From positions 1 to 64,000 of the forward strand of contig NZ_JAECVR010000003.1 of NCBI RefSeq assembly GCF_016055185.1: 64,000 nt of DNA, written 5' to 3'. The first letter of the stretch is position 1; each line of letters starts with the position of its first letter. Below are positions 16,581-25,008 of the stretch, piece after piece. Below the pieces are notes generated by a model, which saw only the letters and a program-made list of their open reading frames with translations, did no database searches and had not been told where the DNA came from. Source of the stretch: Paenactinomyces guangxiensis (GTDB taxonomy: Bacteria > Bacillota > Bacilli > Thermoactinomycetales > Thermoactinomycetaceae). The translations under genes and the position numbers were made by a program.

Positions 16581-19034
16581 TCAATTCCGGAGTTCCAATC
16601 CTTCCCGGTCAATGCTTATGCGCAACTCTTTATCATCAAAAAGGGTGTCCATCTGTTTCAAAGCGCTTTTTACCTGTGCCAGCCGTTCTGAAGAGGGTTG
16701 CAGCTTGATCAGCATCTGGATCCGAAACCGGTCTTTGATCCTGGGAACCGCTGCCGGAACCGGCCCAAGCAGCTGACAGTCGGCCGGGAGATGCCTGCGG
16801 ATAAACTGAGCCGCGTCCTGAACAGCCTTCATCAGCAACACACGATCCGGATGGCTGAACAGTAAAGTAAACATACCACAAAACGGTGGATACCGGTGCT
16901 GTTTGCGGATGGAGCATTCCTGGCGGTAAAACTCATCCACTTGCAGGGTTGCCGCCATTTCCACACTGTAATGGTCCGCGCTGTAAGTTTGGATCACCAC
17001 TTTTCCCGGTTGCTCATGGCGGCCTGCCCGCCCGCTCACCTGTGTAAGGAGCTGAAAGGTACGCTCCGCAGCCCGGAAATCAGGCAGATGCAGCATGGTA
17101 TCGGCGGCAATCACACCCACTAAGGTGACTTTGGGAAAATCCAATCCTTTGGCAATCATCTGGGTTCCCAGCAAAACATCGGCCTTCCCCTGGCCAAAGG
17201 CGGTGAGCAGCTTTTCGTGTGCCCCTTTCCGGCTGGTTGTATCCACATCCATGCGAATCACCCGTAAGCCGGGAAAACGGCGGACCAACTCTTCTTCGAC
17301 CCGCTGTGTCCCGGTGCCGAAATGGCGAATATGCCTGCTCCGGCAATGCGGGCATTCTGACGGCACCTTCTCGGCATAGCCGCAATAGTGGCAGCGGACA
17401 GTACGGTTGGTCTGATGGTAGGTGAGTGAAATATCGCAGTGCGGGCACATTAATGATTCTCCGCATTCACGGCACATCACAAAGGTGGAAAACCCGCGCC
17501 TGTTTAAAAACAAGACCGCCTGCTCCCCCCGATTCACGCACTGGATCAGGGCGTCTCGCAGTGAGGTGCTGAACATAGTACGGTTTCCTTTGCGCAGTTC
17601 CCGGCGCATATCAACGATTTCAACCTGCGGGAAGGGGCGACCGTGAACGCGTTCTTTTAATGTAACCCATTCATGGACACCAGTACGGGCAAGGTAATAG
17701 GTGTCAATAGCCGGAGTGGCCGATCCCAGTACAAGGGTTGCTCCATGCATCTCCGCTCTCCATGCCGCAATTTCCCTGGCGTGGTATTTGGGGTTCTCTT
17801 CCTGTTTATAGGATGATTCATGTTCCTCGTCAATAATGATCAAGCCCAGATTTTGAAAGGGGGCAAAAATGGCCGACCGCGCACCAATTGCCACTTTCAC
17901 CTGTCCTGAACGGATTTTCCTCCATTCATCATAACGCTCTCCATCTGATAACCCGCTGTGCAAAACAGCTACTTTGGCCCCGAAACGCCCTTTAAATCTC
18001 TGCACCATCTGCGGAGTGAGCGAAATCTCGGGAACCAGTACGATCGCTTCTCGCTCCAGGTGCAACACTTCTTCAATCGCCTGCAAGTAGATCTCCGTTT
18101 TTCCGCTTCCTGTGACCCCGTGAAGAAGAATCGATTGATAACGACGGTCGCGCAGAGGAGCGAGAATTGAAGTGAAAGCCTGTTGCTGTTCCGCGGTCAG
18201 CGGCAAAGGTTGCGTGGATTGAAACTGGTGATGCCCGTAAGGATCACGGTATTGTTCTCTCTCTTCCCACTCCAGCCACCCCTGCTCGACCAGTTTTTTT
18301 ACCGTGGAACGGGCCGTTTGCATCTGTGCCAGTAAGGAAGGGAGCATGATTTCTTCGGGATGGTCGATAAAAAAACGGATGATTTCCCGTTGGCGGGTGG
18401 CCCGTCCCGGAAGCTGTTCCAGGACTTCCGGGAGTAAATCCGGATCTTTTGGCCAAACCCAGGTGCTTTTTTGCCGGGTCACACGGTCTCCCACACGCTC
18501 CTCCACCAGGATTCTCTTTTCCTCTGCCAGCTGTCTGAGGAGAGAGCGGTTGATGTGAGGCATTTGAAGTGCTTCCTCCCAGTCGCACTCTCCATGCTCC
18601 TGCAAATACCGAAACAATGCCTGTGCCGAAATGCTTAACAGGGTTTCGGGCTGTTCCAAAGCGGAGGGATGAAGCCGAACGATCTTCCTGTATTTGCCCT
18701 TAAGCACAGCCGGAACCATTGACTGTAATGAGGTAATGGTATGGCACAGATATTCATTGGCCATAAACAGCCCTAATTGAATCAATTCAGGAGTCAGCGG
18801 CGGAACCAGATCCATCACATCGAGAACAGTCTTTAACCGCCCGGCGGAGGAATTTTCTTTTATGTCCACCACGTAGCCTATCAGTTTTCTCGGCCCAAAC
18901 GGTACTTGTACCCGGCTGCCCACCTGCACTTCACCCGCCAACTCAGGGGGAATGAAATAATCAAAGGGGCGGTCAGCCGTGCTTGAAGGAACATCGACAA
19001 TCACTTCGGCGACCAGGTTCTGTTCATTGGACAT
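16581..19034 (-). CDS. priA: Primosomal replication restart helicase PriA (817 aa)
   Basis: PriA reloads the replisome at stalled forks. An N-terminal 3'-end-binding domain starts VAEVIVDVPSSTADRPFDYF. The helicase core has Walker A HGVTGSGKTEIYL, the DEEH box in IIIDEEHESSYKQE and the GSATPAIDTY motif. Eight Cys form the two zinc sites (CRECGESLMCPHC and CHYCGYAEKVPSECPHC). Length is normal for Bacilli. The start ATG follows GGAGAACGA and overlaps coaBC by eleven bases. It is followed by def. Confidence 0.96.
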   Translation of the reverse strand: MSNEQNLVAEVIVDVPSSTADRPFDYFIPPELAGEVQVGSRVQVPFGPRKLIGYVVDIKENSSAGRLKTVLDVMDLVPPLTPELIQLGLFMANEYLCHTITSLQSMVPAVLKGKYRKIVRLHPSALEQPETLLSISAQALFRYLQEHGECDWEEALQMPHINRSLLRQLAEEKRILVEERVGDRVTRQKSTWVWPKDPDLLPEVLEQLPGRATRQREIIRFFIDHPEEIMLPSLLAQMQTARSTVKKLVEQGWLEWEEREQYRDPYGHHQFQSTQPLPLTAEQQQAFTSILAPLRDRRYQSILLHGVTGSGKTEIYLQAIEEVLHLEREAIVLVPEISLTPQMVQRFKGRFGAKVAVLHSGLSDGERYDEWRKIRSGQVKVAIGARSAIFAPFQNLGLIIIDEEHESSYKQEENPKYHAREIAAWRAEMHGATLVLGSATPAIDTYYLARTGVHEWVTLKERVHGRPFPQVEIVDMRRELRKGNRTMFSTSLRDALIQCVNRGEQAVLFLNRRGFSTFVMCRECGESLMCPHCDISLTYHQTNRTVRCHYCGYAEKVPSECPHCRSRHIRHFGTGTQRVEEELVRRFPGLRVIRMDVDTTSRKGAHEKLLTAFGQGKADVLLGTQMIAKGLDFPKVTLVGVIAADTMLHLPDFRAAERTFQLLTQVSGRAGRHEQPGKVVIQTYSADHYSVEMAATLQVDEFYRQECSIRKQHRYPPFCGMFTLLFSHPDRVLLMKAVQDAAQFIRRHLPADCQLLGPVPAAVPRIKDRFRIQMLIKLQPSSERLAQVKSALKQMDTLFDDKELRISIDREGLELRN

Positions 19035-20223
19035 GAAGTCGTTCTCCGATCAGGGCAATGATCCGCCGGGCCACATCTATTTTATTCATCTCCGGAAGGG
19101 AGAGCACTTCTCCTTCCCGATCATAGACGGTTACAATATTGGTATCTGTTCCGAACCCGGCTCCCGGCAGAGAAACATTATTGGCAACAATCAAGTCCAT
19201 TCCCTTGCGCTCCAATTTGGACCTGGCGTGCCGCTCGATCTCTTCCGTTTCTGCCGCAAAACCGACAAAAAACTGGTGCGGCTCTTTTCTTTTTCCCACT
19301 TCTAAAGCGATATCGGGCGTTTTTTCCAGTTCGATCGTCCATGCATCAACTGTTTTCTTCATCTTCCGGTCAAGCATCTGACTGGGGCGATAATCAGCTA
19401 CCGCGGCTGCCTTGATAATCACATCCATTTGCGGCAGATAATGGAGAACTGCCTCCCTCATCTCTTCCGTCCGCTTTACATCAATCCGCTTCACCTGCTC
19501 CGGGGTCGGAAGCGAAACCGGTCCGCTCACCAGGGTGACTTCCGCTCCGGCTTCCCGGGCTGCCGCTGCCATCGCATATCCCATTTTTCCTGAGGAATAA
19601 TTAGAGAAAAAACGAACCGGATCAAGCGGTTCTACCGTTGGTCCTGCCGTAACCAGCACTTTTTTCCCGGCCAACGGCTGCTCCTGTGAGAAAAACGCCT
19701 CCACCCATTCTACAATTTGCTCAGGCTCCGCCATCCGCCCACGACCAACATATCCGCAGGCGAGCTGGCCTTCTCCCGGCTCAATAAAAGAAACACCCCG
19801 TTCTCTTAAACTCATGATGTTCTTTTGGACCACAGGGTTTTCATACATATGTACATTCATTGCCGGTGCGATCACAATCGGGGCGCGGGTCGCGAGCAGG
19901 GTTGTCGATAACATATCATCTCCCAAACCGAGTGCCAATTTGCCGATCAAGTTCGCCGTGGCCGGAGCCAGAACAAATAAATCGGCATGATCGGCTAAAT
20001 CGATATGGGAAACAACAGCCGGGTCACGTTCTTCAAAAGTGTCAACCGCAACATGGTGGCGGGATAACGTTTGTAATGTAAGCGGGGTAATAAACTTGGT
20101 TGCCGAGGCAGTCATAATAACCCTCACATCTGCCCCGCGCTGTGACAATTGGCTCACAATCGTTGCTGCCTTAAAAGCGGCTATCCCCCCTGAAATTCCA
20201 ACCACCACACGTTTGCCTCTCAT
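19024..20223 (-). CDS. coaBC: Bifunctional phosphopantothenoylcysteine decarboxylase / synthetase (399 aa)
   Basis: The protein catalyses two steps of coenzyme A synthesis. The flavin-dependent decarboxylase CoaC covers about residues 1-185: GISGGIAAFKA at the start, PAMNVHMYENP as substrate clamp, and the catalytic Cys in EGQLACGYVGRGRM. The CTP-dependent synthetase CoaB covers about 190-395 (VLVTAGPTVEPLDPVRF, then NYSSGKMGYA). ATG 20221-20223 follows GAGGGAGGGGG. The normal neighbour rpoZ is separated from it by a 600-bp insertion of repetitive DNA. Confidence 0.95.
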   Translation of the reverse strand: MRGKRVVVGISGGIAAFKAATIVSQLSQRGADVRVIMTASATKFITPLTLQTLSRHHVAVDTFEERDPAVVSHIDLADHADLFVLAPATANLIGKLALGLGDDMLSTTLLATRAPIVIAPAMNVHMYENPVVQKNIMSLRERGVSFIEPGEGQLACGYVGRGRMAEPEQIVEWVEAFFSQEQPLAGKKVLVTAGPTVEPLDPVRFFSNYSSGKMGYAMAAAAREAGAEVTLVSGPVSLPTPEQVKRIDVKRTEEMREAVLHYLPQMDVIIKAAAVADYRPSQMLDRKMKKTVDAWTIELEKTPDIALEVGKRKEPHQFFVGFAAETEEIERHARSKLERKGMDLIVANNVSLPGAGFGTDTNIVTVYDREGEVLSLPEMNKIDVARRIIALIGERLHVQ

Positions 20224-20255
20224 ATTTGGACCCCCTCCCTCTGATTGAAAAGTTT

Positions 20256-20656
20256 ACAGTTAAAGCTGGCTGAAAGACAGCGTTGCTCGGCATCCCTTTT
20301 GAGGGATGGTAAGAGCAACCAATTTGATGGATAATCGAACGTATGAGCGGTGCTCATCCCACTGGTAGTGGGTTTGTTCCTGTACGTCATGGTATGAGGT
20401 TCCAGTGGCGAATTAGTCTCTCCCACCGGTTGAAACCATGAGAGTGAGTGAATATAGACCAGCACGCTGGTAACAGGCGTTCCGCCCATGCGGGTACATG
20501 CAACATGAGTTGTAGAACTGCATGGGAAGGGCTGAGGAGACAGTCCTGAACTTGGGAGTTGTCCAAAGCAGAAATGAGTGGCGGGCGTTAACTACCCAGG
20601 AATCCTACGGCGACCATCGGAAGTGCCTATGGTGCTTCAGCCGTGCGGAGTCTCAA
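20256..20656 (+). mobile_element. Non-autonomous IS200/IS605-like element with an omegaRNA-like right end
   Basis: A left-end hairpin is formed by GTTGCTC (20282-20288) and GAGCAAC (20313-20319) with an inner CATCCC/GGGATG stem. It is preceded by TTTAC, resembling the TTAC target of IS608-type elements. The right end reads AGGAATCCTACGGC, a hairpin with inner ACCAT/ATGGT arms, then GCCGTGCGGAGTCTCAA. That GGAATCCTACGGC...GCCGT.GGAGTNTCAA layout, ending in TCAA, matches right ends and omegaRNA 3' ends of TnpB-carrying elements. No tnpA or tnpB frame survives in the 400 bases. The exact ends are inferred. Confidence 0.6.
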
Positions 20657-20662
20657 CACATA

Positions 20663-20834
20663 GAAAAATAACAACCTTTCAGAGGTTGTTATGAAAGCAG
20701 ATGACAAACATGCTTTTGAGGGATGTTTCCGACACGTCTACCTTTTGGCTCAGACATTCCCGTGAAACATCCCTCTCTTCGAGAAAACTTGTCAACAAGC
20801 TGAACAAACAACCTGCAGGAGGTTGTTATTTTTC
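20663..20834. repeat. Nested inverted repeats with two outward-facing terminators
   Basis: Two near-identical hairpins, ATAACAACCTttcagAGGTTGTTAT (20669-20692) and AAACAACCTgcaggAGGTTGTT (20806-20827), face outward with T-runs. The first terminates the minus strand (after rpoZ), the second the plus strand. Between them lies a perfect 12-bp inverted repeat, GAGGGATGTTTC (20718-20729) and GAAACATCCCTC (20764-20775). The layout resembles a small palindromic element or an elaborate terminator that separates gmk-rpoZ from coaBC. Confidence 0.6.
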
Positions 20835-21030
20835 AAGATTGACGCGATGGTGTGACAAGGATATCTGCTGCGATTTCTTCCAGAGCAACTCCTACATATT
20901 TTTTTGAGTTGGGGTTTAATTGAGCCTCTTTCCCGTCTAACAGCTGTCTGGCCCGTTTCGCCGCCATAACCACCAGTGAGTATTTGCTGTCTGCTTTCTT
21001 CATTAACTGATCAATAGATGGATAAAGCAC
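20833..21030 (-). CDS. rpoZ: RNA polymerase omega subunit (65 aa)
   Basis: Omega helps assemble and stabilise RNA polymerase. The product contains [28 protein letters not shown] and the closing [16 protein letters not shown], the usual conserved segments in a protein of normal length. GTG 21028-21030 is preferred because GGAGG lies 7 bases upstream. A TTG one codon earlier is the alternative. It follows gmk by 11 bases, as in other Bacilli. A terminator within the inverted repeat region follows it. Confidence 0.93.
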   Translation of the reverse strand: MLYPSIDQLMKKADSKYSLVVMAAKRARQLLDGKEAQLNPNSKKYVGVALEEIAADILVTPSRQS

Positions 21031-21041
21031 CAAAATCCCTC

Positions 21042-21647
21042 CTACCCTTGACTGAGAATCAATCTGTCTTTGCGACAGTGCTCGGCCATGATAATCGCCT
21101 CGATCCGGTCACAGGCCCGTTCCACTTCATCATTAATGACAACATAATCGTAATGATGGATCTGCTTAAATTCATCAATGGCTACACCTAACCGGTCTGC
21201 AAGCGATTCTTCCGTTTCTGTTCCGCGATGGAGAATACGTTTTTTCAAATCTTCCATGGTCGGAGGTAATAAAAAGATAAAAATGCCCTTGGGAAAACGC
21301 TGCTTTACCTGGAGTGCCCCCTGAACTTCAACCTCCAGGACAATATCTTTGCCCGACTTCAGGGTTTCCTCCACAAACCGCCGAGGCGTACCGTAATAAT
21401 TCCCCACATATTGAGCCCATTCAATCAGCTCATCATGTTCAATCATTTTTTTGAACTCAGGAACCGTTTTAAAGAAATAGTTGACCCCCTCTTTTTCCCC
21501 TTCGCGCGGAGCACGGGTCGTTGCGGAAACGGAATAGGTCAACTCCGGCAACCTCTGGCGCAGTGCCGAGCAGATGGTACCTTTTCCTACACCTGACGGC
21601 CCTGAGATTACGATTAACAAACCATCTTTTTGGTAATCAGCTCTCAT
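21042..21647 (-). CDS. gmk: Guanylate kinase (201 aa)
   Basis: The enzyme phosphorylates GMP to GDP with ATP. The P-loop [11 protein letters not shown] lies at residues 15-25. GMP-binding residues lie in [14 protein letters not shown] and GVNYFF, and the lid follows in the [17 protein letters not shown] region. Length is standard. The start ATG follows GGAAGGATATC. Order remA-gmk-rpoZ is conserved in Bacillales. Confidence 0.96.
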   Translation of the reverse strand: MRADYQKDGLLIVISGPSGVGKGTICSALRQRLPELTYSVSATTRAPREGEKEGVNYFFKTVPEFKKMIEHDELIEWAQYVGNYYGTPRRFVEETLKSGKDIVLEVEVQGALQVKQRFPKGIFIFLLPPTMEDLKKRILHRGTETEESLADRLGVAIDEFKQIHHYDYVVINDEVERACDRIEAIIMAEHCRKDRLILSQG

Positions 21648-21657
21648 GATATCCTTC

Positions 21658-21924
21658 CTATTCCATCATCTCTTCCGGCTGCTCCTTGCTTGCCAGGCGG
21701 TGGGCAACGGTTTCCGGCTGGACGGCAGACAAAATGACATGGTCGCTGTCAGTAATAATTACGGCTCTGGTTCGACGACCATAAGTAGCATCAATTAAAA
21801 CACCGCGATCCCGTGCTTCCTGAATAATGCGTTTGATCGGGGCAGAGTCTGGGCTGACAATGGAAACGATGCGATTTGCAGAAACAATATTGCCAAATCC
21901 GATATTTATTAATTTGATACCCAA
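21658..21924 (-). CDS. remA: RemA-type extracellular matrix regulator, DUF370 (88 aa)
   Basis: RemA is a small DNA-binding protein that activates biofilm matrix and osmoprotection genes in B. subtilis. The sequence shows the family pattern [20 protein letters not shown], then [20 protein letters not shown] and [22 protein letters not shown] 21922-21924 is the start. AGGAGG lies nine bases upstream and no better ATG exists. It sits between yicC and gmk, the usual position for the gene. Confidence 0.93.
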   Translation of the reverse strand: MGIKLINIGFGNIVSANRIVSIVSPDSAPIKRIIQEARDRGVLIDATYGRRTRAVIITDSDHVILSAVQPETVAHRLASKEQPEEMME

Positions 21925-22038
21925 ACCTGAGTACCTCCTCGCCCTTTAGCTTCTGAATGGTATAAATTTCCCCAGCTTGCTGTTTTATTTTCACCCTACT
22001 ACGCTATTTTAGACGGTTTTCCCCAATGAATCAATGAT

Positions 22039-22932
22039 TTACTCGATATTTTGCACCTGTTCTTTCATTTTTTCTAATTCACTCTTGCAATCAACAACAA
22101 GGGAACTGATGGATTGTATATTTGCTTTTGAACCGATCGTGTTTGCCTCGCGGTTCATTTCTTGAATAAGAAAATCAAGCCTGCGCCCTACCGGTTCTGT
22201 TGAAGAGAGGGCCAGCAAAAATTGGCGGGCGTGGCTCTCCAGCCTTATCAACTCTTCCGTGATATCAGCTTTATCGGCAAAAACAGCCACTTCCGTCAAC
22301 AGCCTGTTTTCATCGAACTCTCTTCCTGCCAATAATTCCTGCATGCGAGCGTGCAAGCGATTTTGTATATGTTCCACGGCAAGAGGCGCTTTTTGCTTCA
22401 TTTTGTCCACCAGCCTGACGATCGTCTGTACACGCCCGGACAGATCCCCGGCCAAATGCCTGCCTTCCCTTTGTCTCATCTTTTTTAAGTCCTGACAGGC
22501 CTCCTCCACGGACTGGAGCAATGCCTCCCGGTATTCATCCACATCCCATTCGGGCTCTTCGATGATCCAACACTCAGGTTTGTTGATCAGATCAGCGATG
22601 GTGAGGCTGCCACTGATTCCCAAACGCTCTTCCACCTGCTTGCCCACCTGTACAAAGCTTTCCACGATCCCCCAATCAACTTCCACTTTTCTCTCCGATT
22701 GCAGGTTTCCTTCCGCTGTGATAAAAACATCGACCCGCCCACGCCTAATCACTTGCTGGACCTGTTTGCGTATTGCTTCTTCCAGCGACAACCATCCATG
22801 CGGCAGCCGGACAACGATCTCCAAAAAACGATGATTGACAGAGCGGATCTCTGTCAAAAAGCGAATTCCGTTGTTATCAATTTCTCCACGGCCATAGCCT
22901 GTCATACTCATTAAACGACTGTTTTTTTCCAT
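22039..22932 (-). CDS. yicC: YicC-family endoribonuclease (297 aa)
   Basis: The product belongs to the YicC family (B. subtilis YloC), recently recognised as clasp-like endoribonucleases. It starts with the family signature SMTGYGRGEIDNNGI, carries RSVNHRFLEIVVRLP, and ends with the DUF1732 domain: DFLIQEMNREANTIGSKA near residue 255 and VVDCKSELEKMKEQVQNIE at the C-terminus. ATG 22930-22932 is chosen, with GGAGAGG about 14 bases upstream. ATG at codon 8 is possible. An upstream open extension looks non-coding. It heads the yicC-remA-gmk-rpoZ series and is divergent from the flippase gene. Confidence 0.92.
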   Translation of the reverse strand: MEKNSRLMSMTGYGRGEIDNNGIRFLTEIRSVNHRFLEIVVRLPHGWLSLEEAIRKQVQQVIRRGRVDVFITAEGNLQSERKVEVDWGIVESFVQVGKQVEERLGISGSLTIADLINKPECWIIEEPEWDVDEYREALLQSVEEACQDLKKMRQREGRHLAGDLSGRVQTIVRLVDKMKQKAPLAVEHIQNRLHARMQELLAGREFDENRLLTEVAVFADKADITEELIRLESHARQFLLALSSTEPVGRRLDFLIQEMNREANTIGSKANIQSISSLVVDCKSELEKMKEQVQNIE

Positions 22933-23140
22933 ACTATTATTTTGTTCCTCTCCATAAGAAATTTCAAGTTGGCGTTTTTTTGGGGAACATTCCTGGCCCA
23001 AACCCCTGTTTTTTCTATAAATTGGAGTTTCTGAGGTGGGATTTACTCTGGGAACCTGATAGAATAGAGAATGTTGCAATATTCATGACTGTCACTTTTA
23101 CAGATAAAAAACGAATCTTTTTGCAAAGGAAGTTGTCTTC

Positions 23141-24775
23141 ATGGCAAACAAACTGGTGAAAGGCACTCTGATACTCAGTGTTGCCACTTTATTTACAAAA
23201 GTGATCGGGAGTTTATTCTGGGCTCCTTTTCAAAATATCGCCGGTGACGAAACAGTAGGCCTGTACCGCATTTCTTTTCCTTTTTATTCTATATTGCTTA
23301 TGGTGGCTTCTGCCGGAATCCCCATTACAGTATCCAAATTTGTCGCGGAAAGGCTGTCCCGGGGAGACCGGATGGGAGCCCGGCAAGTGTTGAAAGCCGC
23401 TTCACTCATTCTTACCATCAGCGGCTTATGTGCTTTTTCCCTGCTTTTCTTTGGGGCTGATTTTATTTCCCGCGTTTTGCTGGAAAATCCGCCTACCAAG
23501 CCCTCTTTGCAAATGCTGGCTTTTGCCATTCTGATCGTCCCGGTCATGGGAGTTTACCGCGGCTATTTTCAAGGCCATCAACAGATGATGCCAACAGGGA
23601 TCTCCCAGGTTGTGGAACAAATCATCCGGGTGGGAACAGTGATCGGATTAACCTACTGGATGGTACAAGCCCACTTTTCAAAGGAGATCGTGGCGGCCGG
23701 TGCAACGTCAGGGGCTTTCGCAGGTGCGATCGGCGGACTCTTTATTGTGCTCTGGTATAACCATCGTGATCGTAAACAAGCGCTGATTTCGGACAGGCAG
23801 CAGGAAACATTCAAGCCTGAGCCGCTGCGGCCTTTAGCAAAAGAGATTATCCGCTATGCAATTCCTATTTCACTGGCCACACTGGTACTGCCGCTCATCG
23901 GACTCATTGATTCTTTCTCTGTTCCCAGACTTTTGATGGCCCGGGGATTTGACGAAGAGATGACCAATACATTGTTTGGCATCTACAGCCGCGGAGAGCC
24001 TTTTGTCAATGTCATCTCCACTTTTTCGTCTGCGCTGACGCTGGCACTGATCCCGGCGATCTCCGCCCATGTGGCCAAACAGGAGATGGAAGCGGTAGAA
24101 CGGAAAATCTCGCAAGCATGGTTGATGACTCTGGTCATCGGACTTCCTTGCAGTGTAGGTTTAGCCATTCTGGCACGTCCGCTCAATATTATGATGTACA
24201 AAAACGGGGACGGTACGACTACACTCGCTGTGCTTGCCTTCTCAGCCATCTTTAGCACATTGGCGGTGACCAGTTCGGGAATTCTCCAGGGACTGGGCTA
24301 CAACAAACTTCCGGTGCGCCATCTTTTAATCGGTGCGGCGGTCAAAATTACAGCAAATATCATCTTTATCCCTGTTTTCGGCATTGCCGGTTCCGCGTTG
24401 GCCATGGTTATCGCTTATCTTGTGGTTTGCTGTCTCAATATGTGGATGGTTATGCGCAAAACGAAAGTTCGCGTCCATATCACCGGGAATTTTATCAAGC
24501 CGCTGTTCTGTACCCTGATTATGGCAGGCGCCCTTTTCTGTATTAACACCGGAATCCACCACTGGATGGACCTGAATGGCGCCACCCGGTTAACCTATAC
24601 ATTCTTGAGCCTCCTTTTATGCGGCTTTGGGGCGGTCATCTATGGAATTGCTCTCTTACTCACCGGCACCATCGGGGAAAACGAACTCCGTCTGTTACCG
24701 ATGGGAACCCGCCTGGTGCAACTGTTTAAGAAACTGAAATTAATGAGACCTGCTGAGAATACCATTTCCTCATAA
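23141..24775 (+). CDS. SpoVB-like polysaccharide/lipid flippase of the MOP superfamily (544 aa)
   Basis: This membrane protein has about 14 helices and begins KLVKGTLILSVATLFTKVIG, the usual opening of SpoVB/YkvU-type flippases of the MurJ/MATE-like superfamily. Members move lipid-linked precursors across the membrane. SpoVB is needed for the spore cortex. The motif VYRGYFQGHQQMMPTGISQV near residues 143-162 is diagnostic of the SpoVB group. Bacillus has several paralogues, so the exact one cannot be decided. The start follows AAAGGAAG. It is divergent from yicC and is ended by a terminator at 24801-24833. Confidence 0.85.
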   Translation: MANKLVKGTLILSVATLFTKVIGSLFWAPFQNIAGDETVGLYRISFPFYSILLMVASAGIPITVSKFVAERLSRGDRMGARQVLKAASLILTISGLCAFSLLFFGADFISRVLLENPPTKPSLQMLAFAILIVPVMGVYRGYFQGHQQMMPTGISQVVEQIIRVGTVIGLTYWMVQAHFSKEIVAAGATSGAFAGAIGGLFIVLWYNHRDRKQALISDRQQETFKPEPLRPLAKEIIRYAIPISLATLVLPLIGLIDSFSVPRLLMARGFDEEMTNTLFGIYSRGEPFVNVISTFSSALTLALIPAISAHVAKQEMEAVERKISQAWLMTLVIGLPCSVGLAILARPLNIMMYKNGDGTTTLAVLAFSAIFSTLAVTSSGILQGLGYNKLPVRHLLIGAAVKITANIIFIPVFGIAGSALAMVIAYLVVCCLNMWMVMRKTKVRVHITGNFIKPLFCTLIMAGALFCINTGIHHWMDLNGATRLTYTFLSLLLCGFGAVIYGIALLLTGTIGENELRLLPMGTRLVQLFKKLKLMRPAENTISS

Positions 24776-24800
24776 CCTATATGTGGAAGTCAACTGCACG

Positions 24801-24833
24801 GAGCTATCTTGGATCACAGATAGCTTCTTTTTT
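24801..24833 (+). terminator. Terminator after the SpoVB-like gene
   Basis: AGCTATCT and AGATAGCT form a stem around TGGATCAC, followed by TCTTTTTT. The palindromic repeat copy A starts in its T-run. Confidence 0.75.
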
Positions 24834-24873
24834 CTGTGAAAGTGTGTGTCTAATGGGGAAGGCAGAATTCTAC
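24831..24873 (+). repeat. Dispersed palindromic repeat, copy A
   Basis: TTTCTGTGAAAGTGTGTGT is followed by CTAATGGGGAAGGCAGAATTC. The same two blocks occur at 57638 and partly at 43075 and 63946, always on the plus strand. Only the left part of the repeat is present here. The rest of 24874-25008 shows no gene. Confidence 0.7.
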
Positions 24874-25008
24874 CTATCATCCCCCGGTTGGTTGGTAAGT
24901 CATAAAATTATTTTGCTTCTCTCTAACACTTCCTCCTGAAAAGAATAAGTTGAGAATAAAAAGAAGATAATATATACCTGTAAATATCTTCTAAACGGAG
25001 CTATCCAA

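Noticed and set aside
22933..23079. N-terminal extension of the yicC frame by 49 codons
   Set aside because: The extension has no family similarity, and the SMTGYGRG start of the family follows only after ATG 22932.
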